A stretch of 64,000 bases of DNA from Acidobacteriota bacterium. Lineage in GTDB: Bacteria > Acidobacteriota > Blastocatellia > RBC074. Numbering within the stretch: position 1 is the first letter of the stretch; each line of letters opens with the position of its first letter. The notes below the pieces were generated by a model. It ran no database searches. It was given only the letters and a program-made list of their open reading frames with translations, and was not told the origin of the DNA. Both the position numbers and the translations under genes were made by a program. Location of the stretch: assembly GCA_016196035.1 (NCBI GenBank), contig JACPYM010000107.1:1-64000 (forward strand), written 5' to 3'. Positions 30,787 to 38,798 of the stretch are shown piece after piece.

Positions 30787-31812
30787 ATGAAATCCAATCT
30801 GAATATGACAACTCGTCTCCGCTGTTTGATCGCAATGGCATTTTTGCCTGTTGCCTGTTGCCTGTTGCCTGTTGCCTTTTCACAGGCCCAGAGTGACGTC
30901 ACTGCGCAACAAGTCGAAGCCGGCCGCCAGCTTTACGCCGGTTCCTGCGGCAACAGCTATTGCCACGGCAGCGAAGGCAAGGGTGGCGGCGCGCCCATCC
31001 TGCGTGACCGCGTCTTTCGCGCCGGCTATCTGCGCGCGGTGATTACTGACGGCAGCGACGGCACGCCCATGCCTGGTTTCAAAAGCCGGATGACGGCACA
31101 GGAAATCAATCAACTTGTGGCGTATTTGCTCTCGCTCTCGCCCGGCAAAGGCGACAAGCCGGAGCAGGCCTTTGCCACGAAGGCCGCGCCACCAGCGGGC
31201 AATACAGCCAACGCGGCAACGAATGAGCATTTCAACCAAACGCCGGGCAAGCCCCAGACGGAACCCGCGAACCAGCCGCCCAAGGTCAGCCTGAGCGTCA
31301 GCGGCAACGGCGCGGCGATTCGCGGTGAAGCGCAGGCGGGCCACTCCTTGTTCTTCGATCAGAGCAGCGCGAACAATTGCAGCGCCTGTCACAGCGTCAA
31401 CGGCGTGGGCGGCAAGGTGGCGTCGGACTTGAGCCGTTTGCGCGACCAAACACCGCGCCAGCTTGCGTTGCGCATTCTGGCGCCGCAAAACAGTGAGCCG
31501 GCCAGCGATTTGGAAAGATATGGCCTGCTGCAAATCACCACGCGCGGCGGCGAAAAAGTCGTGGGCATCAAACGCGATGAAGATGCCGAGAGCTTGCGGC
31601 TGTACGACACCGCGACGCGCCCGCCCATTTCGCGCAGCTTCCTGAAAGCGGACATTGCCAGTATCGAAAAACTGCTCACCGCGCCCTGTCCTGGTGCCGG
31701 TGGAAGCTACGCTGAGAAATTCGCCGTTAAACAATTGCTCGATCTGATCGCTTTTTTGAAATCGGCGGATTTGAAAAACCCGGCGAGCATTTCATTGAAC
31801 GACCTTTTCTAA
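30787..31812 (+). CDS. Secreted diheme cytochrome c (TIGR02603-like second domain)
   Basis: 341 residues from the ATG at 30787; an ATG at 30805 is an alternative. The signal-peptide core LPVACCLLPVA is encoded by five TTGCCTG-type heptamers (30844-30878). The first heme domain has CGNSYCH, a C-x4-C-H spacing instead of CxxCH, with PMPGF as probable axial Met. After a Pro/Ala/Asn linker the second domain has canonical CSACH and continues like the TIGR02603 heme-binding module (LAPQNSEP, YGLLQITTRGGEKVVGI). Periplasmic electron carrier or dehydrogenase partner; no PQQ enzyme is adjacent. The next gene starts 28 bases later. Confidence 0.85.
   Translation: MKSNLNMTTRLRCLIAMAFLPVACCLLPVAFSQAQSDVTAQQVEAGRQLYAGSCGNSYCHGSEGKGGGAPILRDRVFRAGYLRAVITDGSDGTPMPGFKSRMTAQEINQLVAYLLSLSPGKGDKPEQAFATKAAPPAGNTANAATNEHFNQTPGKPQTEPANQPPKVSLSVSGNGAAIRGEAQAGHSLFFDQSSANNCSACHSVNGVGGKVASDLSRLRDQTPRQLALRILAPQNSEPASDLERYGLLQITTRGGEKVVGIKRDEDAESLRLYDTATRPPISRSFLKADIASIEKLLTAPCPGAGGSYAEKFAVKQLLDLIAFLKSADLKNPASISLNDLF
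30844..30878 (+). repeat. TTGCCTG heptamer array in the cytochrome signal peptide
   Basis: Five consecutive heptamers, the last a TTGCCTT variant. Read in frame they give L-P-V-A-C-C-L, a hydrophobic heptapeptide that forms the signal-peptide core. No inverted partner was found nearby. Confidence 0.9.
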
Positions 31813-31840
31813 CCGCTCGTGCTTAACTTTGGAGGTACGT

Positions 31841-32581
31841 ATGCCTACGCTCCCACTGACAGCCGCAGTCGGCCTCAATGCAGTGAACAACCCCAACGAC
31901 GTGCGCACGGTCAAACGGCGGCTGGTCGAACTCGGCTTCAATTGGTTGCAAGCCGATAGCGCGCTGGGGCCGGAAACGATCAAGACGATCCAGCTTTTTC
32001 AGGCGATCAAAAATGGCCTGAACGTTGTGGGCGACCCGCGCAACGACGGGCGCATCAATCCGGGCGGCGACACGCATCTGTGGTTGCAGGCGAACAACGC
32101 GCCGCGCTGGCTGGTTATGCCGCCCGGCTCCAAAGCCGAAGGCTTCATCAATGACGAACTGGCTGACACTAGCGACCAACACGATTTCGGCGCGAGTTGG
32201 CTGGCCGAGGTCTTGCGCGCCATCGCCCTGGATTTCAAAAACACTTACCTGCGCGTGCATCCGAACGCCTCAGTCATTCGCCTCAACGACATCAGCCTGC
32301 CGCGCGGCGGCCCGACGCCCAGCCATGCCTCGCATCAGGCCGGCATGTGCTGCGATTTGAAATTGCCCAAGCTGAATGGGCAGGCGGGTGGCATCACCTA
32401 CAATGATTTGTCGTATGACCAACTGACAGCACGCGCGATGCTCGAAACCATCAAGCGCCACCCCCAAGCCAGCCGCACCTTTTTCAACGATCCGGTGCTG
32501 ATCGCCGAAGGCTTGTGTCAGGCCGTCACGGGTCATGACAACCACATCCATTTCGAGATCAAACCACCCGTGCGGCGCTAA
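31841..32581 (+). CDS. Peptidoglycan-binding protein with MepA/LAS-type peptidase domain
   Basis: 246 residues from the ATG at 31841, preceded by GGAGG. Residues 10-60 form a peptidoglycan-binding-like repeat (VRTVKRRLVELGF...GPETIKTIQLFQ). The C-terminal half has the zinc ligands of LAS-type murein endopeptidases: SHASHQAGMCCDL (H-x6-D) and GHDNHIHFEI. Predicted to cleave peptide cross-links in peptidoglycan. No signal peptide is visible, so it may be cytoplasmic, exported by another route, or released by lysis as for phage-type endolysins. It follows the cytochrome c gene; co-transcription is possible. Confidence 0.8.
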   Translation: MPTLPLTAAVGLNAVNNPNDVRTVKRRLVELGFNWLQADSALGPETIKTIQLFQAIKNGLNVVGDPRNDGRINPGGDTHLWLQANNAPRWLVMPPGSKAEGFINDELADTSDQHDFGASWLAEVLRAIALDFKNTYLRVHPNASVIRLNDISLPRGGPTPSHASHQAGMCCDLKLPKLNGQAGGITYNDLSYDQLTARAMLETIKRHPQASRTFFNDPVLIAEGLCQAVTGHDNHIHFEIKPPVRR

Positions 32582-32616
32582 GATCCCCTGCTTGTCTCCA
32601 CCAGGCAAAAACGAAG

Positions 32617-32705
32617 AGAGACGTTGCCGCCGATGAACGCTGAATTACGCTGATCAAATCCCTGACCGAATTGAATTGATCCGCGTGCTCTGCGGCAACG
32701 TCTCT
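32617..32705. terminator. Long hairpin between convergent genes
   Basis: Perfect 14-bp inverted repeat (AGAGACGTTGCCGC at 32617-32630, complement at 32692-32705), with a second imperfect inner repeat around the centre. It lies between the convergent peptidase and 2Fe-2S genes and may terminate both. Confidence 0.6.
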
Positions 32706-32734
32706 CCGCTTGACCCGCTACCCGTGGTGAAACT

Positions 32735-33715
32735 TCAGGCTTTCGCTGCCTGCGCCACCTCTGCTTCATCCAGCTTGCCAATCATCCCGCACCAGGGCGG
32801 AATCACGAGCGTCACATTGCCTTGCGCTTTCATCTGACAGGCCAGCCGAATCGGCGATTCCGGCTCGCCGGTGAAACCTTCGTAGCCGAAATAACGCCAC
32901 TTGTTTTTCTCACGGTCATTGGGCGGCGAAATCTTTTCGGTCGGCGAGAGCACGCCCACCCAGCAGGTGCCGCACGCCGCCGTCCGGCATTCAATCGGGA
33001 TCGGCCCTTCGCCCGCCATGCAACGCGCGTCTTCCAGATGATGCGGACGTTGATCCAGCTTGGCCGCCATCGTCACATCCTGCTCGTGCATAATCTTGAA
33101 GGTATTGCCCGGCGCGCTCTCACGAAAGTTGACCGTGTACCGTTTATCCACCGATTTCAGGAAACCCAGCAATCCCTGGCCGTCATCCTTGGCGCGCTCA
33201 GCCACAACCTGATCCGCCGACTTGTTCCAACGCTTGCCGTAATCACCCGCCGCCGCCGGTTGTTTGAAGCGTTCGGCACCGACCTGTTGCAAAGCGCCAA
33301 ACGCGACGGCAGTAATGCCCAACACCAACGCTTCGCTAGCCTTGACCTGTTGGGCCGCCTGCCTGGCCGCGGCTCTGATGTGGTCAACCAGGCTAACGCC
33401 CGCCGCCGCTTGCGCCGCATACTCGCTCACGACCGCTTTGACCTGCGGCCAGTAACGATGGCCGTACAGGAATTCCGCTGACGTATCCACCTGCTCACGC
33501 AAGAGTGCGTTGCCTTTGATGATGAGCTGTTTGGCCGTCGCCGCCGGATCGCTGGATTGTTCAAACGCGCGCCAAAGTTTGACGGGAAAGAACGCGAACC
33601 AGATGCGCGTCGCGTTGCGGTCGACGGGGCGCATCGAAGCTTGCAATTCGCTGACGGTGCGTGCCCACGCCGCGTCGTCTTGTTGCGCCAGCAAGGCAGA
33701 AAAATCGTTTACCAT
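32735..33715 (-). CDS. 2Fe-2S ferredoxin-domain protein with unknown helical N-terminal domain
   Basis: 326 residues from the ATG at 33715, behind AAGGAGGA (33726-33733). An upstream in-frame start at 33805 is possible. The C-terminal 110 residues are a plant-type 2Fe-2S domain: C-x5-C-x2-C in IECRTAACGTCW and the fourth Cys in RLACQMKAQG. Residues 1-200 are Ala-rich helices with no family I recognise, containing EFLYGHRYWPQVKAVVSEYA. It may accept electrons from an unidentified reductase. A methyltransferase gene lies upstream on the same strand, 171 bases away. Confidence 0.7.
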   Translation of the reverse strand: MVNDFSALLAQQDDAAWARTVSELQASMRPVDRNATRIWFAFFPVKLWRAFEQSSDPAATAKQLIIKGNALLREQVDTSAEFLYGHRYWPQVKAVVSEYAAQAAAGVSLVDHIRAAARQAAQQVKASEALVLGITAVAFGALQQVGAERFKQPAAAGDYGKRWNKSADQVVAERAKDDGQGLLGFLKSVDKRYTVNFRESAPGNTFKIMHEQDVTMAAKLDQRPHHLEDARCMAGEGPIPIECRTAACGTCWVGVLSPTEKISPPNDREKNKWRYFGYEGFTGEPESPIRLACQMKAQGNVTLVIPPWCGMIGKLDEAEVAQAAKA

Positions 33716-33886
33716 TGGGGCAAAATCCTCCTTCCAGGAATTTAGAAACTTTTTGGTTGGTAAATGAAGGTGCGGAGGATAACCGCTAGGCAGCGGGTTG
33801 GGCAAGTCGGATGACCGGTCCTGACGGAACGCGAACTGCCGGCACGGGTTGAGAAGCAGCGCCCAAGTCGCCGGGTTCAGCGAAAA

Positions 33887-34489
33887 TCAACCGGCCTGTG
33901 GCGCGGCCTTTTTGCCAAGCAATTGCACGACCGCGCTCTGGCCAGTGTGTAAACGTCCTTCGTAAATCTCGCGCTCCACCTCGTGGGCAATTTCCCATTC
34001 CAGCCCTACCAATTCGCTGCGCACCGCCGCCAGCGGGACGAGTAATTCAATGGAGCTAGGCCCGCCTGTACCGAATTCAAGCTGCCTGGGCGCGTAGGCT
34101 TCGAGCAAGAAAACGCCGCCAGCGCGCAAGCCCGCAGCGATCTGTCCATAAAGTCGTTGGCGCGCCAGCACGGGCAGGTGGCAGAAGATGGAAACGATGC
34201 CATCCCAAGCGCCCGCCTCAATGATGTATTCGGCCAGATCGGCCTGAATCGTCGTGATGCTGACGCCTCGCTCCGCCGCCAATTGCCGGGCTTTGGCCAA
34301 ACCGACGGCAGATAGATCAACCGCAGTTACTTCATAACCCTGCTGGGCCAGCCAAACGGCGTTGCGCCCCGGCCCTTCGGCCAAACACAGCACGCGGCCC
34401 GCCGGAATCCGGGCGGCATGTGCCACCAGAAAATCGTTTGGTTCGGTACCGTAGGCGTAGCCTAATTCAGCGTATCGTTCATCCCACAT
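33887..34489 (-). CDS. Class I SAM-dependent methyltransferase
   Basis: 200 residues from the ATG at 34489, six bases after AGGAGG. The Rossmann-like core has motif I VLCLAEGPGRNAVWLA, an acidic end of beta-2 in VTAVDLSAVGL, and a motif IV region WDGIVSIFCHLP. The start MWDERYAELGYAYGTEPNDFL resembles TehB-like/tellurite-resistance-type and thiol methyltransferases. The substrate is unknown. It lies 72 bases downstream of the arsR-type gene on the same strand, so it may be co-regulated with the detoxification-type operon facing it. Confidence 0.85.
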   Translation of the reverse strand: MWDERYAELGYAYGTEPNDFLVAHAARIPAGRVLCLAEGPGRNAVWLAQQGYEVTAVDLSAVGLAKARQLAAERGVSITTIQADLAEYIIEAGAWDGIVSIFCHLPVLARQRLYGQIAAGLRAGGVFLLEAYAPRQLEFGTGGPSSIELLVPLAAVRSELVGLEWEIAHEVEREIYEGRLHTGQSAVVQLLGKKAAPQAG

Positions 34490-34561
34490 CACATGCCTCC
34501 TGCTCGTTCGTTTGATCCGTCAACGCGCGAGCGGTTTGCCGCCGCCCGCAGCAACGAACAC

Positions 34562-34927
34562 TCAATTGCGCCGCGCGCGTGACAAAGGCGCTGCGGCAAA
34601 CGCACTCGCGTGCGCGGCGAACCGCTCTTGCAACGACGAACAAACGACTTCGCAAAGATCAAAAACGGTCGGATCGGCGATGGAATAATAGACCGTGTTC
34701 CCTTCCTGCCGCCGCGCCAGCAGACCCGCATCCTGCATCAGCTTGAGATGCTTGCTGACGTTGGGTTGCGTGGATTCCACCGCTTCGGTCAAGGCCGAAA
34801 CGCTCGTCTCACCCGCTTCCAGGCATTGCAAAATTCGCAGCCGCATCGGGTCAGACAGGACCTTGAACCGCGCCGCCACCAATTGCAGCGCCTCCGGCGT
34901 CATCAGTTGTCGCGCATTTCGCTTCAT
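34562..34927 (-). CDS. ArsR/SmtB-family transcriptional repressor
   Basis: 121 residues from the ATG at 34927 behind AAGGAG. Winged helix-turn-helix of ArsR type: FKVLSDPMRLRILQCLEAGETSVSALTEAV, recognition helix TQPNVSKHLKLMQDAGLLARRQEGNTVYYSI. The typical ELCVC metal site in the recognition region is absent; the only cysteines are in LQCLE and near the C-terminus (FDLCEVVCSS), which may form the sensing site. It is divergent from the DUF302-permease-thioredoxin operon and most likely represses it and itself from the shared 134-base region. Confidence 0.9.
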   Translation of the reverse strand: MKRNARQLMTPEALQLVAARFKVLSDPMRLRILQCLEAGETSVSALTEAVESTQPNVSKHLKLMQDAGLLARRQEGNTVYYSIADPTVFDLCEVVCSSLQERFAAHASAFAAAPLSRARRN

Positions 34928-34950
34928 CCTTGAACTCCTTGGAAATCTTC

Positions 34951-34990
34951 TTGACAATATAACTAAGTAATTATACAGTTCGAACAGTGA
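34951..34990. promoter_or_regulatory. Divergent promoter and probable ArsR operator
   Basis: An AT-rich island in GC-rich DNA between divergent arsR-type and DUF302 genes. TTGACA at 34951-34956 with TATACA at 34972-34977 (15-base spacer) could drive the plus-strand operon; TATAAT on the minus strand could drive the repressor. The imperfect palindrome TATAACTAAGTAATTATA overlaps both, the expected place for an ArsR-family operator. Confidence 0.6.
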
Positions 34991-35061
34991 CAGTATACAG
35001 ATTGCCCTAAAGGCTGGCAATGGAAATTTCAAAAGTGCTTTTTGGCGGAAGAGAGGCTCAA

Positions 35062-35472
35062 ATGTCAGAGAAAAAAAAGACCGGACAACTTGGTTATGGT
35101 TTCAGCCGCACGCTAGATTTACCAGTGCCGCAGGCGATTGGGCGCATCAAGGAAACGCTCAAAGCCGAAGGGTTCGGCGTGCTTTCTGAGATCAATCTCA
35201 AAGAGAAGCTTCACGAAAAACTCGGTATCGAGTTTCGTGAATACGTGATTCTGGGTGCGTGTAATCCCCCAATTGCCTATCAAGCGCTGCAAGCAGAGTT
35301 GGCATTGGGCTTGCTGTTGCCATGCAATGTGGTGGTTTACGAAGAAAGCGGCCAGGCGGTCATCGCGGCGATTGATGCCGCCAAAATGTTGTCCATCGTC
35401 GGCAATCCGCAATTGGAAGCCGCCGCCGCACAGGTCAACGAGAAATTGCAACGCGCCATCGCAAATTTATAA
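35062..35472 (+). CDS. DUF302-domain protein
   Basis: 136 residues from the ATG at 35062, with GAGAGG upstream; an in-frame ATG at 35020 is an alternative. Matches DUF302: [63 protein letters not shown]302 proteins are small alpha/beta proteins of unresolved function, often in metal or redox stress operons. The two cysteines (ACNPP, PCNV) are conserved in the family. First gene of the operon opposite the ArsR-type repressor. Confidence 0.85.
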   Translation: MSEKKKTGQLGYGFSRTLDLPVPQAIGRIKETLKAEGFGVLSEINLKEKLHEKLGIEFREYVILGACNPPIAYQALQAELALGLLLPCNVVVYEESGQAVIAAIDAAKMLSIVGNPQLEAAAAQVNEKLQRAIANL

Positions 35473-35484
35473 ACGGAGGGAATT

Positions 35485-35574
35485 ATGCCGGAGTGGATTG
35501 GGGGAGCTTTGTTATTCGCCGGCTACATCGTACTGATGCGTTGGGTGTTGCCACGTGCGGGTGTGCCGACTTGA
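35485..35574 (+). CDS. 29-residue single-pass membrane peptide
   Basis: A short open frame with a strong ribosome-binding site (GGAGGG, 8 bases before the ATG) between the DUF302 and permease genes, 12 bases after the DUF302 stop. The product MPEWIGGALLFAGYIVLMRW plus a short PRAGVPT-ending tail has one membrane segment flanked by Trp and Arg. Good spacing in a tight operon argues that it is translated. It may be a small subunit of the permease or a membrane regulator. No family recognised. Confidence 0.6.
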   Translation: MPEWIGGALLFAGYIVLMRWVLPRAGVPT

Positions 35575-35659
35575 ATGGCCGATACGTGCAGCGTCGAGGA
35601 TCGTCGCAAATCACAGCAAACGGAACCACAAGCAGGCGTGCAGCAAACGAAGGATTGAG

Positions 35660-36712
35660 ATGAACGCCACGAAATTACCCAGCATCAAAGTAGAGCGGAG
35701 CGAAACGGCGTTTCTGATCACAGGCGCGGCGCTGGCATGTTGGCTTTTGTTCTATTTCAACTTGCAAACGCTCGGTGGACTACTGGCCGGTCTTTTACTG
35801 GGCGGGGCCAGCGAAACACACTTATACAATGCCGTTGCCTTCTTTCTCTACGAGGTACCCAAAGTACTGTTATTGCTAAGCCTGATCGTCTTGGTGATGA
35901 CGGTCGCCCGCTCGTTCTTTTCAGCAGAACGCACGCGCGCATTACTGGCCGAGCGCGCCAATTCCAAAACGGGCCACGTGCTGGCAGCACTGCTAGGCAC
36001 GGTAACGCCGTTTTGCTCGTGCTCGGCGGTGTCGCTGTTTATCGGATTTCTGACCGCCGGGATTCCGCTGGGTGTGACCTTTTCTTTCTTGATTGCTGCG
36101 CCAATGGTGAATGAAGTCGCGCTGGGAATGTTGTTGATTTCTTTTGGGTGGAAGGTGGCGCTGGTTTACCTCGTGACCGGTTTGTTGATCGCGATTGTCG
36201 CTGGTTACGTCATCGGCAGGTTGCACATGGAGCAGTACGTCGAGGAGTGGGTTTACGCCACGGACGCGCTGGACGGCGGCGCGGAAATGGAATTGCAATG
36301 GGTTGACCGGCTGAAGTTGGGTTGGAACGCCGTCAAAGAGATTGTCGGCAAGGTGTGGCTGTTCATCGTGCTGGGCATCGCTGTGGGTGCGGGCATTCAC
36401 GGCTTTGTGCCGCAAGCTTTCATGGCTGCGATTTTGGGTAAGGAATGGTGGGCCGTGCCGCTGGCGGTATTGATCGGCATTCCAATGTATTCCAACGCCG
36501 CCGGAACGATTCCGATCATGCAGGTGTTGATCGAGAAGGGCGCGGCGCTGGGAACAGTGCTTGCGTTTGTGATGTCCGTGATCGCGCTATCGCTGCCGGA
36601 GTTGGTGATTTTGCGCAGGGTGTTGAAATTGCGCTTAATCCTGCTGTTCGTCAGCGTCGTCGGCACCGGCATTTTATTGGTCGGCTATCTCTTCAATTTG
36701 ATCTTTGATTGA
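35660..36712 (+). CDS. YraQ/ArsP-type permease (DUF318 family)
   Basis: 350 residues from the ATG at 35660. Around eight membrane segments with a central hydrophilic loop (about residues 185-225). The signature GTVTPFCSCSAVSLFIGFLTAGIP contains the conserved Cys pair of this family; the second half repeats the fold with GIPMYSNAAGTIPIMQVLIEKG. Members include the organoarsenical exporter ArsP, and many are linked to ArsR regulators and thioredoxin-like proteins, as here. Substrate may be a metalloid, organo-metalloid or sulfur compound; which one cannot be said. Confidence 0.85.
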   Translation: MNATKLPSIKVERSETAFLITGAALACWLLFYFNLQTLGGLLAGLLLGGASETHLYNAVAFFLYEVPKVLLLLSLIVLVMTVARSFFSAERTRALLAERANSKTGHVLAALLGTVTPFCSCSAVSLFIGFLTAGIPLGVTFSFLIAAPMVNEVALGMLLISFGWKVALVYLVTGLLIAIVAGYVIGRLHMEQYVEEWVYATDALDGGAEMELQWVDRLKLGWNAVKEIVGKVWLFIVLGIAVGAGIHGFVPQAFMAAILGKEWWAVPLAVLIGIPMYSNAAGTIPIMQVLIEKGAALGTVLAFVMSVIALSLPELVILRRVLKLRLILLFVSVVGTGILLVGYLFNLIFD

Positions 36713-36737
36713 AGGCAGTCTGACCGCAAGAGGAATT

Positions 36738-36977
36738 ATGAAAGTCACCATTTATGGCCCTGGTTGTTACAACTGCAAGAAGACGGAAGAGGTGGTCAAA
36801 CATGTGCTGACCGATCTGCAACAGGATTTCCAAGTCGAAAAAGTGGCGGATTACCAGCAGATCGCGCAAGCCGGTGTACTGACGACGCCTGCCGTCAAAA
36901 TTAATGGAGTGCTGATGCCCAAGCAGGCCAAGATTCCGACCGAACAGGAAGTGCGCGCCTGGGTACAGCCGCTCTAA
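36738..36977 (+). CDS. Mini-thioredoxin (redox-active disulfide protein)
   Basis: 79 residues from the ATG at 36738 behind AGAGGAA. A minimal thioredoxin fold with the active site C10-Y-N-C13 and the cis-Pro loop TTPAVKING. This is the TIGR00412-type protein usually encoded with YraQ/ArsP-like permeases. It probably keeps the permease cysteines or the substrate reduced. Located 25 bases after the permease gene in the same operon. Confidence 0.88.
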   Translation: MKVTIYGPGCYNCKKTEEVVKHVLTDLQQDFQVEKVADYQQIAQAGVLTTPAVKINGVLMPKQAKIPTEQEVRAWVQPL

Positions 36978-37019
36978 CGTCATTCAATCAACAATCTTTT
37001 CAACCAAGAGGAGCACGTT

Positions 37020-37232
37020 ATGACCGTCGAAAGATTATTGCGTTTGATTGCCGGCACGTTTGTGCTGGCCAGCGTTTTGCTGGGGATTTATCACAGCCCG
37101 AACTGGTTTTACTTCACCGGCTTCATCGCCCTGAACCTGATTCAATCGGCGTTTACCAACTGGTGTCCGATGATGACGTTCTTGCGGATGTTGGGCGCGA
37201 AGGATAGCGATCAAGCGGCGCGGCCTGCGTAA
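37020..37232 (+). CDS. DUF2892 membrane protein (YgaP transmembrane-domain type)
   Basis: 70 residues, two membrane segments, with the family pattern ERLLRLIAGTFVLASVLLG...NWFYFTGFIALNLIQSAFTNWCPMMTFLRMLG. DUF2892 is the membrane part of YgaP-like rhodanese proteins; stand-alone copies occur in thioredoxin/permease operons such as this one. AAGAGGAG precedes the ATG. Probably the last gene of the ArsR-linked operon, though the TolC-like gene follows after only 30 bases and may be co-transcribed. Confidence 0.88.
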   Translation: MTVERLLRLIAGTFVLASVLLGIYHSPNWFYFTGFIALNLIQSAFTNWCPMMTFLRMLGAKDSDQAARPA

Positions 37233-37262
37233 AGCTGACAGCCCGCAAACAGAGGTAAGGCG

Positions 37263-38669
37263 ATGTGCAGGAATGATAGCGGTAAAAAGAACGGCTGGCC
37301 GAGGCGTGCGGCAACTGGAGCGCTGATCGGCGTGCTCACTCTTACGCCCGGCTGGCCCGCATTTGCGCAAACACAACAAGCCAATCGCCCAGCGGACGGT
37401 TTGACCTTGCCGCTAGCGGTCGAGATTGCCTTGCAAAGCAATCCGCTGGTGCGCGCCACTTCGGCAGGCCGTGAAATCGCCAGCGCCCAAACCGCAGAAG
37501 CGCGCGCTGGGCGTTGGCCGTCAGTACAAATCAGCGAAACGCTGACCGCCGGTAACAATCCGGTCTTTGTCTTCGGCTCGCTGCTCGAACAAGGCCGCTT
37601 CCGCCAATCCAACTTTGATCTGAATGCACTGAATAACCCGTCAACACTGGCGAATTCGCGCTTCAGCATCAGCGCCAAGCTGCCGCTGTTCGATCAATGG
37701 CAAACGGCCACGCACGTCAAACAGTCGCAACTGCGCGAACAGCAGGCCGACGCGCAAGGCGCGCAAGTGCAACAGCAGATTCGCTTTGAAGTGTTGCGCG
37801 CCTATTACAGCATCTTACTCGCGCAAGCGAAAAAAGAAGTCGCCGATGAAGCCGTCAAACTCGCCGAAGCCGATGTCAAACGCAGCCGCGACCGCGTTGA
37901 AGTCGGCACTTCCGTTGTTTCCGATCTGCTCGCCGCCGAAGTGCAACTCGCTGATTTCCAACAACAACAGATTCAGGCTGAAGGCGAAATCATCACGGCG
38001 CAAGCCACACTCAACACCGCCCTGGGCTTGCCGCTGAGCACGCCGCAAACCATCGCCGGACAGTTGGTCGAGCGCAATTTCGACTTGGCTCCAACCGAAG
38101 AGTTGACGCAAACGGCGCTGCAACAGCGGCCCGATTTGCAACGTGCGCTGCTCGCCAAACGCACGAGCGAGGTGCAGCTCAAAGGCGCGCGCAACGAATT
38201 CCTGCCGCGCGCGGATGTCTTCACGTCCGTCGGGGCCAGTCGCAACAACTTCGTCAGCGGCAGCGGCGATTACCTCGTCGGGGCGAGCGTGACCTTCAAC
38301 CTGTTTGACGCCGGACGCAACGCCCGCATCAAGCAGGCGCAAGCCGCCGACCGGCTGGCGACGAGCGAACAAGAGCACTTGGCGAATCAGATTCGGCTGG
38401 AGGTTGTGCGCAGCTATCAGCAATACATCGCGGCGCGCGCGCGTTTGCAAGTCGCCGAGCGCGTCATTAGCCACGCTACCGAAGCGTTGCGCATCGTGCA
38501 GGATCGTTACAACGAAGGACTGACGACGATTACCGAAGTGCTGCGCGCCGAAACCGCGCTCGTGCGGGCGCAAACAAACGTGCTGGCGACGCGCTACGAA
38601 ACCTATGTCGGTTACGCCAGCGTGCTGCTGGCGAGCGGGCGGCTGACGGATGTGCATGCGTTTGTTTAG
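37263..38669 (+). CDS. TolC-family outer-membrane efflux protein
   Basis: 468 residues with a signal peptide ending AFAQ. Two OEP repeats are visible: [18 protein letters not shown]... near residue 43 and the second half with [25 protein letters not shown]; long coiled-coil helices lie between them. Forms the outer-membrane exit duct of the RND pump encoded by the next genes. Starts 30 bases after the DUF2892 gene. The gap to the adaptor gene contains a family C inverted repeat. Confidence 0.92.
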   Translation: MCRNDSGKKNGWPRRAATGALIGVLTLTPGWPAFAQTQQANRPADGLTLPLAVEIALQSNPLVRATSAGREIASAQTAEARAGRWPSVQISETLTAGNNPVFVFGSLLEQGRFRQSNFDLNALNNPSTLANSRFSISAKLPLFDQWQTATHVKQSQLREQQADAQGAQVQQQIRFEVLRAYYSILLAQAKKEVADEAVKLAEADVKRSRDRVEVGTSVVSDLLAAEVQLADFQQQQIQAEGEIITAQATLNTALGLPLSTPQTIAGQLVERNFDLAPTEELTQTALQQRPDLQRALLAKRTSEVQLKGARNEFLPRADVFTSVGASRNNFVSGSGDYLVGASVTFNLFDAGRNARIKQAQAADRLATSEQEHLANQIRLEVVRSYQQYIAARARLQVAERVISHATEALRIVQDRYNEGLTTITEVLRAETALVRAQTNVLATRYETYVGYASVLLASGRLTDVHAFV

Positions 38670-38680
38670 ATCGGTTGCTG

Positions 38681-38777
38681 GAACGGTACCGCGCGCGTCA
38701 GCAAGCGGCGGCACCGCAACTACGCCCGCATCGCACAACGGCGAAGTCACCGCTTGCTGACGCGCGCGGTACCGTTC
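38681..38777. repeat. REPIN-like element, family C, copy 1
   Basis: Perfect 28-bp inverted repeat (38681-38708 and 38750-38777), core ACGGTACCGCGCGCG, around 41 unrelated bases. It lies between the tolC-like and adaptor genes; a second copy is at 44139-44234. Confidence 0.85.
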
Positions 38778-38798
38778 CGCTAGCTGAAGGGTGAACCA

